NCBI GenBank assembly: GCA_015067545.1
Contig: SVMG01000001.1
Coordinates: 1 to 64,000 of the forward strand
From: Oscillospiraceae bacterium
GTDB taxonomy: Bacteria; Bacillota; Clostridia; Oscillospirales; Oscillospiraceae
Reading direction: 5' to 3'
DNA: 64,000 nt
A program made the translations under genes and the position numbers. Positions 18,670 through 27,537 of this stretch are shown piece after piece. Every line of letters begins with the position of its first letter. Positions within the stretch are counted from its first letter, which is position 1. Under the pieces are notes generated by a model. The model ran no database searches, was not told the DNA's origin, and worked only from the letters and a program-made list of their open reading frames with translations.

Positions 18670-19797
18670 ATGATCTATTTGGATAATTCCGCCACAACGC
18701 GGCCTTGTGAGGCTGCTGTGGCTGCAATGACAAAGGCATTGTCCGAGGACTGGGCCAACCCCAGCGCTCTGTACCAGTTTGGCATCAATGTTGCAAGAGC
18801 CCTTCGTACAGCAAGAGCACAGGTGGCTTCTGCCATGGGTGCGGAAGCAGATCGGGTGTTCTTCACATCCGGCGGTACGGAGGCGGACAACTGGGCGATC
18901 CAGGGGACAGTCAAGCGTCTTGGTAAGCGCGGAAAGCACATTGTCACCACCGCCATTGAACACCATGCGGTGCTCAATACCATGAAGGAGCTGGAAGCTC
19001 AGGGCTATGAAGTTACCTATCTTCAGCCGGACTCTGATGGTCGCATTGGCGTGGAAGCTTTGAAAGCCGCTCTGCGCCCGGATACAATTTTGGTTTCTGT
19101 GATGATGGTCAACAATGAGGTGGGTTCGGTAATGCCCATCGCGCAAATGGCCAAGCTCACTCATAAGCTGTGCCCCAATGCTCTGTTCCATACAGATGCG
19201 GTTCAGGGATTTATGAAAATTCCCTTTGCGGCGAAAACTCTGGGTGCTGACCTGATCTCTGTTTCAGCACATAAAGTTCACGGCCCGAAGGGCTGCGGCG
19301 CGCTGTATATCAGCCCTAAGGTGCGATCCTTCCCGGCGCTGCTGGTTGGCGGAGGACAGGAGAGTGGCTATCGCAGTGGTACGGAGGGCACCCCTGCCAT
19401 TTTTGGCTTTGCGGCAGCCTGTGAGGCCCTGAAACCCACATTAAGTGAAGATATTGAACGGGAAAAGAAACTGCTGGAAGACATCATTACGGGATTATCC
19501 AATTTGGATGCTGTTGTAATCAATGGTGCTCACGACGCACCGCATATACTTTCCGTGTCCATTCCCGGTGTTCCCACCCAAAACTCCATCAACATTTTGC
19601 AGGATGCAGGTATTTGCGTATCCGCTGGCTCGGCCTGTGCCAAGGGTCACCGCAGCCATGCGCTGACGGCCATGAATCTGTCACCGGAGCGTATGGACAG
19701 TTCCTTCCGCATTTCTCTCAGCAGAGAAACAACGCAGGAGGATGTAAAGTCGTTACTTGACGGCATCCAAAGTATTCTGGATTGGAAAAACAGATGA
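18670..19797 (+). CDS. cysteine desulfurase (NifS/IscS-like)
   Basis: A PLP enzyme that takes sulfur from cysteine for Fe-S clusters or tRNA thiolation. The 375-residue product has YLDNSATTRP at the start, the EHHAVLNT histidine region near residue 97, the PLP lysine in SAHKVHGPKG near 200, and the active-site Cys in GSACAKGHRSHAL near 320. No iscU or thiI partner is adjacent. Its coupling to mnmE would fit supply of sulfur for U34 2-thiolation, but that is inference. Confidence 0.9.
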   Translation: MIYLDNSATTRPCEAAVAAMTKALSEDWANPSALYQFGINVARALRTARAQVASAMGAEADRVFFTSGGTEADNWAIQGTVKRLGKRGKHIVTTAIEHHAVLNTMKELEAQGYEVTYLQPDSDGRIGVEALKAALRPDTILVSVMMVNNEVGSVMPIAQMAKLTHKLCPNALFHTDAVQGFMKIPFAAKTLGADLISVSAHKVHGPKGCGALYISPKVRSFPALLVGGGQESGYRSGTEGTPAIFGFAAACEALKPTLSEDIEREKKLLEDIITGLSNLDAVVINGAHDAPHILSVSIPGVPTQNSINILQDAGICVSAGSACAKGHRSHALTAMNLSPERMDSSFRISLSRETTQEDVKSLLDGIQSILDWKNR

Positions 19798-19857
19798 GAT
19801 AACCCCAGCCGGTGTAGCCGGTGGATGTGTTTTTGGTTTAGAACAGGGAAGTGGCGG

Positions 19858-22800
19858 TTATTTTGCCTGATAGATTCTGACGATGGGGCTCTTCAAAATA
19901 CCAAACCTGCGAAGCTGATATTCATAAGACCAGTTATCGCCCTTCGTGCGCCATCCATTGGGGCCGAACCACCGATGTCCTTCCTTGATATGGTGCAAGG
20001 CACCAAAGGAATTGAACCGGTTGCCGAACAATGTCAGGGTGACAGTGTGCTTTCCCTTTTGGACACCCTCCATTTTCAGACGGTAGGGGGGGAATACGAT
20101 TCTGCCGGTTCTGTTTCCATCCAACGATACCGCAATGAGAGAACCGCGGTAGTAGGTGGTTTCGATTTCGATCGCACCGTCACTTTCAAGCTCCACATCA
20201 AAGCTGTAGTCTATGTTCGCGCCGTAAAACGGCAGACACTGTGCGGTCACAGAACTGAAGCCAAGCTTATCCGGGCGCTTTACAAGCTGCTTTTCGCAGC
20301 CTGCCACATAGACACCGAAATCACCGAGAATGTAGCACCATTCAATATTGGTTCGCTCCCCGTAGGGGAAGGTCAGCTCAAGAGTGTTCTCACCGGCACG
20401 GATGACCGGAAGAGGAATCGTCTGAATGGATTCATCTGTAAAATATCCGGTGATGTGATTTTCCACAGCCTGCCCGTTGAAGGTGATTGCCACTTGTTCT
20501 GCATCCTCCACCGCAAGCTGCGCCCCTTCGATCTCGATGGCACTTTCCACGCAGAAACGGAGAGAAACGGAATGCACCGCAGGTGCCAGCTCTACGGCAT
20601 AGGGCTGGGTCTGGTCGGATTTGAAGCCAAGCTGATTACAGAAATTACGGGAGATACGCAGGATTTCCTCGCTTTCCTGCCAAGGGCCGTTGTCATAGCG
20701 GTATTCAGCCTGATCCAGAAGCAGTACATTGGGCTCGCTGAGGGCATAATCCACCGCTCGCTTGACTGTATATTCCTTTACAAGAGTCATCTCGTGAGCC
20801 TCCGCTGCGACAGCCTCAGCATGATCCGACAACTTGATCAGCAGACTTTCACAAACTGCAAAGGGGTATGTGATGACCGTGTTTCCGCCCTTGTGAACAT
20901 AGGAAAGCGGCTTGATCTCACCGGAAACAGTGTCATAGTGGGTGGGGATAAAGCCGCCCTTGACGATGATGGTAGTGGTCTCGTCATAGATCACATCCCG
21001 TTGACCCGGGTTGTGGGAGTCAGCACCAAATTCATCACAGCAGGCAATGAACAGCCAGCGGCAATCGGCATCCTGACGATAGTTATAGATCAGACGGTTG
21101 TCGATATTTCCGCTCTTGTGCAGGATGCGTACAGCGCGATGGGCTTCCAATGCAGCTTGAAGCTTGCTGAAGTCGAAGCTGATTTGCTCATATTTTTCAA
21201 ACAGGGCAGGGGCGTTGTCATTTTTGATGCCGTCCAAGTGGGTGGGATAGCCGCCCATAAAGATGACCGTGCCACCACTGCGCTGGAAGCGGTCAAGATA
21301 GTCTGCGGTGGATGTGCGGAGTGTTAGACAGCCCGGTACAACGATGGCATCATAGGTCATCTCACCGACGGAGCGAGGCTTGTCCTCGCAGGAAAGCGCA
21401 GGAATGGTGGATTCGCAGATGAAATCAAAGTCCAGATGGTTTTTGATCAGCCACTCGGTGATATTTTTGAAATTATCCTCCAAAGAGCGCACCTGAGTGC
21501 CGGTCTGAGAAACGGGACCTGCGCTGATCCAATAGCTTTCGATGGGGTGGATGACGCCAATTTTGACAATGGGCTTGCCCCGGGTCAGAACGGTGTTCAG
21601 CCGGGCGTAGTGATCTTCAATGTAGGAATACTCCTGATACCAAGGGGATTGATAGCCGATGGCAGCGGGATAGTCCCGCTTTGCCTCACCCTTCATAGAC
21701 AGCCATGCCAGATGGGGCACACGCACAGTAACACCCAAAGCAGCCTGCCAATCGCCCTGCAGTTTATGTCCGCGGAAGTCGAAATCCCAGTTGGTAACAC
21801 CGTAAAGCTCGGAGAGCATACCCTCCTTGCCATACTGATGGACGACGGATTGTGTCTGCTTTGCGGTGGTGTATTCGTGAATATCACAGAGGATGTCGAT
21901 GCCGGGGATGTCCATTTTGCCGTAGTTGCGCATTGCTTCGCCGCAAGTGATGGACTGACGGGTAAGCTCCGGCTCAGCCAGCAAATGGCCGGTAAAGAGA
22001 ATGCCGTTTTCCTTGCACCATTTGCCGATCTGACCGGTGAAATTTTTGGAAAACTCCTCTGCCACGAAATCAAAGAACCGGTATTTTGTCAGGGAATCGG
22101 AGCCGTCCTTCTTTCGCCAGGCAAGCTCGGGCAGCTTATCAAGAATGTCTTCGCCATAGGTTGCCTGATAGGTTTCCTCAAAGAAACGAGACCATGTGAA
22201 GGCCATTCTTCCCTGATGCTCGGGGACGGGGAGGAACATATTGGAATCGTTGTTGGCATTGGGCTCGTCGGTGAAAATTGCAGGGACGGAGGTATCAAAA
22301 CGGTCGCCGATGATTTCCTTATAGCGCTCGTAGGTGATTTTGATAAATTCAGCCATTGCTTCCGGATTCATAGTATCCACATAGGCCTGATAGTTGTACC
22401 AAGGGTCTTCATTTTCGTTTACGGAGTAGGCATACCATTTGACACCCTCAGCCGGAGCATCTTTTGCAATGCGGCGGTATTGGGCAAGGAAGCCATCGCT
22501 GTCCAAAATAACATCATACACCCCAAGCAGATAGGGTTCACCGGTTTCCAGTGCCTCCGCCTTCGGTGTGTTCCAGCCTTGATCCTCCGGGAAGAGCATC
22601 AGCCGCTTGCGGCGGAAGGGCTTGTGCTTTGTCACAAGCCCGCCGGCAAAACCGGAAGGCCAGCGGTCTTCATCGTAAAGCCATGCGAGCATATTTTCCT
22701 GCTCTGCCTTATCGCAGCAGGCCTTGATCATTTCCATAAATTCGTCGCTGAGATACTCAGTGGCAAGCCCGCTGCGGGAGTGCATATGGAAACCGCCGAA

Positions 22801-22959
22801 GCCCATAGACTTCAGCTGATCGATCTGCCGCAAAAGCTGATCTTTTTCAAGCTTGGTATTCCAGCTCCAAAAAGGTGTTCCGCGATATTCTGCTGTGGGA
22901 TTTTGGAACAAATCTATGGATAGAGAATCAGTGGTACTTTTCTGATAAAGCATTTTCAT
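19858..22959 (-). CDS. large glycoside hydrolase, GH106-like (alpha-L-rhamnosidase type)
   Basis: A 1033-residue protein whose N-terminus (TPFWSWN near residue 24, MGFGGFHMHSRSGL near 48) matches the pattern of GH106-like alpha-L-rhamnosidases and relatives, large TIM-barrel enzymes with beta-sandwich domains. The middle has FTDEPNA near 205 and a His-rich ILFTGHLL stretch; the C-terminal third looks like beta-sandwich modules. No signal peptide is visible, so it probably acts in the cytoplasm on imported oligosaccharides. The frame is open upstream, but ATG at 22959 has GGAGG seven bases before it. A rhamnulokinase-like gene lies 32 kb away. Family assignment rests on N-terminal resemblance only. 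Confidence 0.68.
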   Translation of the reverse strand: MKMLYQKSTTDSLSIDLFQNPTAEYRGTPFWSWNTKLEKDQLLRQIDQLKSMGFGGFHMHSRSGLATEYLSDEFMEMIKACCDKAEQENMLAWLYDEDRWPSGFAGGLVTKHKPFRRKRLMLFPEDQGWNTPKAEALETGEPYLLGVYDVILDSDGFLAQYRRIAKDAPAEGVKWYAYSVNENEDPWYNYQAYVDTMNPEAMAEFIKITYERYKEIIGDRFDTSVPAIFTDEPNANNDSNMFLPVPEHQGRMAFTWSRFFEETYQATYGEDILDKLPELAWRKKDGSDSLTKYRFFDFVAEEFSKNFTGQIGKWCKENGILFTGHLLAEPELTRQSITCGEAMRNYGKMDIPGIDILCDIHEYTTAKQTQSVVHQYGKEGMLSELYGVTNWDFDFRGHKLQGDWQAALGVTVRVPHLAWLSMKGEAKRDYPAAIGYQSPWYQEYSYIEDHYARLNTVLTRGKPIVKIGVIHPIESYWISAGPVSQTGTQVRSLEDNFKNITEWLIKNHLDFDFICESTIPALSCEDKPRSVGEMTYDAIVVPGCLTLRTSTADYLDRFQRSGGTVIFMGGYPTHLDGIKNDNAPALFEKYEQISFDFSKLQAALEAHRAVRILHKSGNIDNRLIYNYRQDADCRWLFIACCDEFGADSHNPGQRDVIYDETTTIIVKGGFIPTHYDTVSGEIKPLSYVHKGGNTVITYPFAVCESLLIKLSDHAEAVAAEAHEMTLVKEYTVKRAVDYALSEPNVLLLDQAEYRYDNGPWQESEEILRISRNFCNQLGFKSDQTQPYAVELAPAVHSVSLRFCVESAIEIEGAQLAVEDAEQVAITFNGQAVENHITGYFTDESIQTIPLPVIRAGENTLELTFPYGERTNIEWCYILGDFGVYVAGCEKQLVKRPDKLGFSSVTAQCLPFYGANIDYSFDVELESDGAIEIETTYYRGSLIAVSLDGNRTGRIVFPPYRLKMEGVQKGKHTVTLTLFGNRFNSFGALHHIKEGHRWFGPNGWRTKGDNWSYEYQLRRFGILKSPIVRIYQAK

Positions 22960-23142
22960 ATGAAATCCTCCATGTTTGCGTGGCGGTCTGTGGTTTGGAT
23001 ATATCAATAGTAATATAAACCGCCCACGATTGCAACCGCTTTTCCCACAATGCAGCAGGATAAATAGTCTTTTTGCTCTCAAAAATCGAAGATTTTTGTT
23101 TTTTCTCCCAAAGCGGAGGCCAAGCACCGCACCACCTAATAG

Positions 23143-23176
23143 GTCATTGCGAGGAGCGAAGCGACGCGGCAATCTG
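23143..23176. repeat. dispersed intergenic repeat, type 1
   Basis: The segment containing GAGGAGCGAAGCGACGCGGC resembles short dispersed repeats I recall from intergenic regions of many Clostridia. It begins the repeat patch between the GH106-like gene and the XRE-TPR gene. Confidence 0.55.
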
Positions 23177-23230
23177 CCGGTACGATGTTTGGCACTGCAC
23201 AGCACATCGGTGGGTTGCCGCACCCACTCG

Positions 23231-23390
23231 CCTCTCCCTCTGGGAGAGGTGCCCGAAATTTTAATTTCGGGCGGAGAGGGCAATTACGGAAATGCTTCCA
23301 ATATGCCCTCTCAGTCACGCCGGTCGGCGTGCCAGCTCTCCCAAAGGGAGAGCCAAGAGGCGTTACTGCCCCTTGTCAGAGGGGACCAAG
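23231..23390. repeat. dispersed intergenic repeat, type 2, imperfect hairpin
   Basis: About 160 bases with CCTCTCCCTCTGGGAGAGG and CAGCTCTCCCAAAGGGAGAG hairpins and an inner CCCGAAATTTTAATTTCGGG palindrome. The outer parts are partly complementary (CCTCTCCC against GGGAGAG), so the whole could fold as one MITE-like element. No transposase or target duplication was found. Confidence 0.55.
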
Positions 23391-23418
23391 ATTTGATGCA
23401 CTGCACCACGATTGTTAT

Positions 23419-23446
23419 CGTAGGGGCGGATGCCCACATCCGCCCG
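23419..23446. repeat. dispersed intergenic repeat, type 3, short palindrome
   Basis: GGGGCGGATGCCCACATCCGCCC, a hairpin of a kind often dispersed in gut Clostridia. The rest of the 22960-23499 gap holds no convincing gene. Confidence 0.5.
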
Positions 23447-23499
23447 TTACTTTCCCAATAAAAAGCACCGGATTTCTTATCGATTGGCTGGGGTTATTG

Positions 23500-24540
23500 C
23501 TATTCACTTAACAAACGCTTTTTCTCTCTTTCCACTTCAATCACTGCCGCATCATCGTCTGTATAGTTCCATTCTTCCTTGATGCATTGGATCATCCGGT
23601 CATAGGCTTCAAGGGCTTTCGTTTTTTCGCCCTTGATTTCATAGATGATCGCAATGGCTTCCAGAGCATCGGTGTATCGGGGCTTTTTGTCCAGCTCCCA
23701 CGATAAGTCGTAGTAGTGAATTGCCTTGTCATATTCGCATTTGCGGGCATGGTATTGGGCTTTTTCGAAAAGGAAGCCGGAGTTGTCTCCAAATTTCGTT
23801 TCTGCATCCTGCATAATTGCATCTGCCTTTGGTTCATCATACTCTGCCAGCGCAATACTTGCCTGATACACCGGAACCAGAAACGGTTTGTGTGCGGGCA
23901 GAGTCTGATAGATTGACAAGTACTCTGCCGCCTCGTCAGTGCGGTGGTCAGCGATGAGATTGTCCATTACCTCATAATAGGGTAGCGGAGTTTTGGGATC
24001 GATGTGATCGTTCTCAATGACGGACTTATAGAAGTTAATAACAGAAGTATGATTGGACACATTCCAATCCCAAATGGACGCACCATCCGCCTTTTGCAGC
24101 AAATACTGACATTCTTTCATCTCTGGGCGAAGCATAATCGCATGTCGGGCATACTTGCTGACTTTTCTCGCATCAGAGAGCATTCGATGATGATAAAGCT
24201 GACCAAGCAGGCTGTAAAGCTTGCTGTTTTTCGGATCATCAACCAATTGGTTCTTCAGGAAGGTTTCGTATTCATGAAATACAGCAGGGGAGAACTCCTC
24301 CTCAATATCGATTCTGCGTTCTATGCGGTGCAACTTTTGCTCAATCGTTAAGTCGAAAAGCTCGTCAATAGAAACGCCAAGCTCATTTGCCAATGGTGGC
24401 AGAAGGGTAATATCGGGCATGGTAACAGCTGTTTCCCACTTGGATACTGACTGCGCGCTTATGCCTAATTTGACTGCCAGTTGTTCCTGTGTCAGGCCGG
24501 CCTGGACGCGGAGCTGTTTAATTTTATTCCCTATTTCCAT
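23500..24540 (-). CDS. XRE-family regulator with TPR-like repeats
   Basis: A 346-residue protein with an N-terminal helix-turn-helix (residues 5-60, LTQEQLAVKLGISAQSVSKWE) and a long helical C-terminal part (about 85-340) with tetratricopeptide-like repeats, for example KAIHYYDLSWELD and KTKALEAYDRMI. This layout is shared by Rap/PlcR-like and other TPR-bearing XRE regulators that sense a peptide or partner protein. No small peptide gene stands out beside it. GGAG lies eight bases upstream of the ATG. The target is unknown. Confidence 0.82.
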   Translation of the reverse strand: MEIGNKIKQLRVQAGLTQEQLAVKLGISAQSVSKWETAVTMPDITLLPPLANELGVSIDELFDLTIEQKLHRIERRIDIEEEFSPAVFHEYETFLKNQLVDDPKNSKLYSLLGQLYHHRMLSDARKVSKYARHAIMLRPEMKECQYLLQKADGASIWDWNVSNHTSVINFYKSVIENDHIDPKTPLPYYEVMDNLIADHRTDEAAEYLSIYQTLPAHKPFLVPVYQASIALAEYDEPKADAIMQDAETKFGDNSGFLFEKAQYHARKCEYDKAIHYYDLSWELDKKPRYTDALEAIAIIYEIKGEKTKALEAYDRMIQCIKEEWNYTDDDAAVIEVEREKKRLLSE

Positions 24541-24689
24541 ATGTTATCTCCAATCAATATACTCAGCAGCTACTGTGCTTACAGCATAACAGCAGAAGCA
24601 TGGAAAATCAATCACCATGTTTTCGTGTGCACTCGCCTGTTAGTTGAATCAGAGGGATTTGATTTTCCACTTCGTCCTTCCACGCCGGA

Positions 24690-25296
24690 AAAAAGAAAAA
24701 GCACCCCACAGGGTGCTTTCTTTTTGGCAAATGGATGCTTATGCATAACGGAGTATATTGATTTACACTTACAGACATACCGTCTGCAATTGTAAATCAA
24801 TGGATTTTCCCACGGCCTAAAAACATGCCCCCGGCATGTTTTCTTAACGGCCTTTCAAATCCATCCTCTCACTCCGCCAAAAAGAAAAAGCACCCCACAG
24901 GGTGCTTTCTTTTTGGCAAATGGATGCTTATGCATAACGGAGTATATTGATTTACACTTACAGACATACCGTCTGCAATTGTAAATCAATGGATTTTCCC
25001 ACGGCCTAAAAACATGCCCCCGGCATGTTTTCTTAACGGCCTTTCAAATCCATCCTCTCACTCCGCCAAAAAGAAAAAGCACCCCACAGGGTGCTTTCTT
25101 TTTGGTAGATGGATGCTTTTGTATAACGGAGCATATTGATTTACACTTACAGACATACCGTCTGCAATTGTAAATCAATGGATTTTCCCACGGCCTAAAA
25201 ACATGCCCCCGGCATGTTTTCTTAACGGCCTTTCAAATCCATTCTCTCACTCCACCAAAAAGAAAAAGCACCCCACAGGGTGCTTTCTTTTTGGCG
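24690..25296 (-). repeat. three tandem 189-bp units downstream of tRNA-Ser
   Basis: The same 189-base unit recurs with start points at about 24690, 24879 and 25068, plus a partial unit that is the tRNA-Ser terminator (25257-25296). Reading on the tRNA strand, each unit holds a terminator hairpin (AAGCACCC-TGTG-GGGTGCTT), an inverted near-copy of the tRNA-Ser 3' end (GGAGTGAGAG then GGATTTGAA), a core with AAAACATGCCGGGGGCATGTTTT, and a long hairpin closed by ATTGATTTACA and TGTAAATCAAT. Copies 1 and 2 are nearly identical; copy 3 differs at a few bases. The core recurs beside tRNA-Pro at 38.4 and 38.6 kb. No protein is encoded. Confidence 0.88.
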
Positions 25297-25383
25297 GAGT
25301 GAGAGGGATTTGAACCCTCGCGCGCTGTTTAGACGCCTACTCCCTTAGCAGGGGAGCCCCTTCGGCCTCTTGGGTATCACTCC
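25292..25383 (-). tRNA. tRNA-Ser (anticodon GCT)
   Basis: A class II tRNA with a long variable arm, 92 bases including encoded CCA. The acceptor stem GGAGTGA pairs with TCACTCC, the anticodon loop CTGCTAA reads GCT (serine AGC/AGT codons), and the T-arm has GGTTCAAATCC. Confidence 0.96.
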
Positions 25384-25416
25384 GAATCTAGAAGAACAAT
25401 ATTTGATTGCCAAAGT

Positions 25417-25445
25417 ATTCTAGCACACCCCGCATTGTTTGTCAA
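25417..25445 (-). promoter_or_regulatory. promoter of tRNA-Ser
   Basis: On the reverse strand, TTGACA (25440-25445) and TAGAAT (25417-25422) with 17-base spacing. Confidence 0.85.
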
Positions 25446-25463
25446 GCACGAAAGTGCAGGATA

Positions 25464-25492
25464 TTGACTTATTCCGATCCCAATGGTAAAAT
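25464..25492 (+). promoter_or_regulatory. promoter of the small membrane protein
   Basis: TTGACT at 25464-25469 and TAAAAT at 25487-25492, spacing 17. It predicts a transcript starting near 25499, leaving a very short leader. Confidence 0.7.
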
Positions 25493-25515
25493 TCACCTGA
25501 AAGGCGGTGTTTGCA

Positions 25516-25842
25516 TTGAAGAAAAGCACGGGCATGAATATTTTTGGAGCGATCGTTTGTCAGCTTCTTGCAATTGCAAATCTTGTTCACGCACTTTTTA
25601 CCTGGGGAATCTGTGCTGAGCAGATCAGTACGGGATGGGGCTATGGTACGAACTGGGAAATGGGTGCGCTGTTGCCCTGGCTTGTGGAGTTTCTGTCCGC
25701 TCCCATCATTCTGGCGGGTATTGTCTTTCTTGCAATGAATTTATGGAAGAGGAGCGAGAAGGCGATCTTCATTATTGGTGCGATTCTTCTTGTATTTGAG
25801 ATATTGCAGATTATTATATTAAACCTGTTTTTGTTTTACTAA
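25516..25842 (+). CDS. small three-helix membrane protein, unknown function
   Basis: About 108 residues with hydrophobic segments at about 8-30, 48-68 and 78-104 and almost nothing else. I do not recognise a family. I placed the start at TTG 25516 because AGGCGGTG lies six bases upstream; GTG at 25507 or ATG at 25537 are alternatives. It has its own promoter and a shared terminator, and is flanked by tRNA-Ser and gltX, neither of which suggests a function. Confidence 0.6.
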   Translation: MKKSTGMNIFGAIVCQLLAIANLVHALFTWGICAEQISTGWGYGTNWEMGALLPWLVEFLSAPIILAGIVFLAMNLWKRSEKAIFIIGAILLVFEILQIIILNLFLFY

Positions 25843-25851
25843 GCAATCAGT

Positions 25852-25878
25852 AAGGCCCAGCCGTTTCGGCTGGGCCTT
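25852..25878. terminator. bidirectional terminator before gltX
   Basis: An 11-bp stem (25852-25862 with 25868-25878, AAGGCCCAGCC type) between convergent genes. Confidence 0.85.
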
Positions 25879-25883
25879 TGATA

Positions 25884-27527
25884 TTACAGAGATTTCAAAA
25901 CCTCATTGATCCGAGCCAGAGAACGCTCCTTGCCCAGGATCTGCATGACCGTATACAGGTCGGGGGAGTTGGTTTGACCGGTAACAGCCTGACGGATAAA
26001 GGTGGACACATCCGCAACCGTGCCGGGGAATGCGGCAGGATCGGCCTTGTATGCCTTCATATCGGTAGTGAAGCCGATTTCCTCAGTGATGGACTTGACC
26101 TTGTCAAACCATGCAGAGGAATCGTCTGCAGGGTCGTAGATGGCAAGGAATTTCTCCAAAACCGTGCGGACAGTTTCTTTGCTGAACTTTTCGTCGAAAA
26201 CAGGTGTCTGCAGATATTCGTCGTAGAACAGGCCCATGTAAGGCTTGGCCTCTTTCCACACGGCAATGTCCTTGCGGGGCTTTTTACCGCCACGGCCGAT
26301 GGCAAGAATGGAGACAGCATAGTCCTTATCCGCAGACAGCTTTTCCGCAAAATCAGCATCAAATTCCTGCGCCCACTCCAAAAGCAGAGCATAAACTTCC
26401 TCAGCGCTCATCTTGGAGATCACATTTTTGGAAACGTCCGTAAGCTTGGCGTAATCGAACAGATTGCCCGCAGGATTCAGCTTCTTGGGGCTGAACTTAA
26501 AGTCCGTTGCAGGGGCATCGGGGTTCGCCCTGCGCCAGTCCTCGTAATTGGAGTTGAGCAGCGTCATGATATACTCATAAACCGCAGCAACAGGGAAGCC
26601 CTCGGCCTTGTAGAAGGTCAGCGCCAGCTCAGGGTCTTTACGCTTACTGAGCTTTCGCTTGGAATTGCCGTCCATCTTCATCAGCGGGCCGATGTGTACA
26701 TACTTAGGCAGCTTAAAGCCCAATGCCTGGAACAGCTGAATGTGGAAGGGCAGGGTGGGCAGCCATTCGTCACCGCGAACCACGTGGGTGGTGCGCATTA
26801 GGTGGTCGTCCACCGCATGGGCGAAATGGTAGGTGGGAATGCCATCGGATTTCAAAAGGACATGGTCCACATCATTTTCGGTAATGGTCAGTTTGCCCTT
26901 GACCACATCGTCAAACTTGAACTGATTTTCGATAGAACCGGTGCTTCTGAACCGGAGAACCCAAGGATTGCCGGCACTGAGCTGTGCCGTGATATCTTCT
27001 AAGGAACGGTCGCGCCACATGGCATACTTGCCGTAATAACCCGTGGTTTCTTTGTTGGCTTCTTGGGTTTGCCGCATGGCGGCCAGCTCTTCCTCGGTGC
27101 AGAAGCAGGGGTAGGCTTTGCCCTCGGATACCAGTTTTTTGGCGTATACGTGATAGATGGCAGCTCTCTGACGCTGGCGGTAAGGGCCGTAATTGCCGTT
27201 GTCGCCGTCCATGCTTGCGCCTTCGTCAAATTGGATGCCATAGTGCTTCAAGGTGTTGATCAGCACTTCCACTGCGCCGGGTACTTCCCGCTTGGCATCG
27301 GTGTCCTCCACACGAAGGAACAGTACGCCGCCACTCTGATGGGCCATGCGCTCGGAGGTCAGACCCTGCACCAAATTGCCCAAATGGACGAAGCCGGTGG
27401 GCGAGGGGGCCATTCGGGTGATGACCGCGCCTTCGGGGGCGTTGCGGGCGGGGAAACGCTCCTCAAGCATTTCGGGAGTGTCGGTTACGTTTGGAAATAA
27501 AATATCTGCAAGTCTTTGATAATCCAT
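25884..27527 (-). CDS. gltX: glutamyl-tRNA synthetase
   Basis: Class I synthetase charging tRNA-Glu. The 547-residue product has APSPTGFVHLGN near residue 41 (HIGH motif as HLGN) and KLSKRKDPE near 285 (KMSKS motif as KLSKR). The C-terminal half is the helical anticodon-binding cage. The slightly long size is usual for Clostridial GltX. Whether it is discriminating or also charges tRNA-Gln cannot be told. It lies 10 bases after the M20 gene, so they share a transcript. Confidence 0.95.
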   Translation of the reverse strand: MDYQRLADILFPNVTDTPEMLEERFPARNAPEGAVITRMAPSPTGFVHLGNLVQGLTSERMAHQSGGVLFLRVEDTDAKREVPGAVEVLINTLKHYGIQFDEGASMDGDNGNYGPYRQRQRAAIYHVYAKKLVSEGKAYPCFCTEEELAAMRQTQEANKETTGYYGKYAMWRDRSLEDITAQLSAGNPWVLRFRSTGSIENQFKFDDVVKGKLTITENDVDHVLLKSDGIPTYHFAHAVDDHLMRTTHVVRGDEWLPTLPFHIQLFQALGFKLPKYVHIGPLMKMDGNSKRKLSKRKDPELALTFYKAEGFPVAAVYEYIMTLLNSNYEDWRRANPDAPATDFKFSPKKLNPAGNLFDYAKLTDVSKNVISKMSAEEVYALLLEWAQEFDADFAEKLSADKDYAVSILAIGRGGKKPRKDIAVWKEAKPYMGLFYDEYLQTPVFDEKFSKETVRTVLEKFLAIYDPADDSSAWFDKVKSITEEIGFTTDMKAYKADPAAFPGTVADVSTFIRQAVTGQTNSPDLYTVMQILGKERSLARINEVLKSL

Positions 27528-27537
27528 ATAAATTACC

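Noticed and set aside
19825..22923. Two long forward frames (500 and 495 codons) opposite the GH106-like gene
   Set aside because: Antisense shadows; the reverse-strand protein has a coherent family pattern and ribosome binding site.
24690..25296. The 189-bp repeats as a CRISPR array
   Set aside because: The units are nearly identical over their whole length with no variable spacers, and the unit is far longer than a CRISPR repeat-spacer. No cas gene is nearby.
25407..25619. A 70-codon frame over the promoter of the small membrane protein
   Set aside because: It starts upstream of the predicted transcription start and has no binding site; the overlapping membrane-protein frame is better supported.
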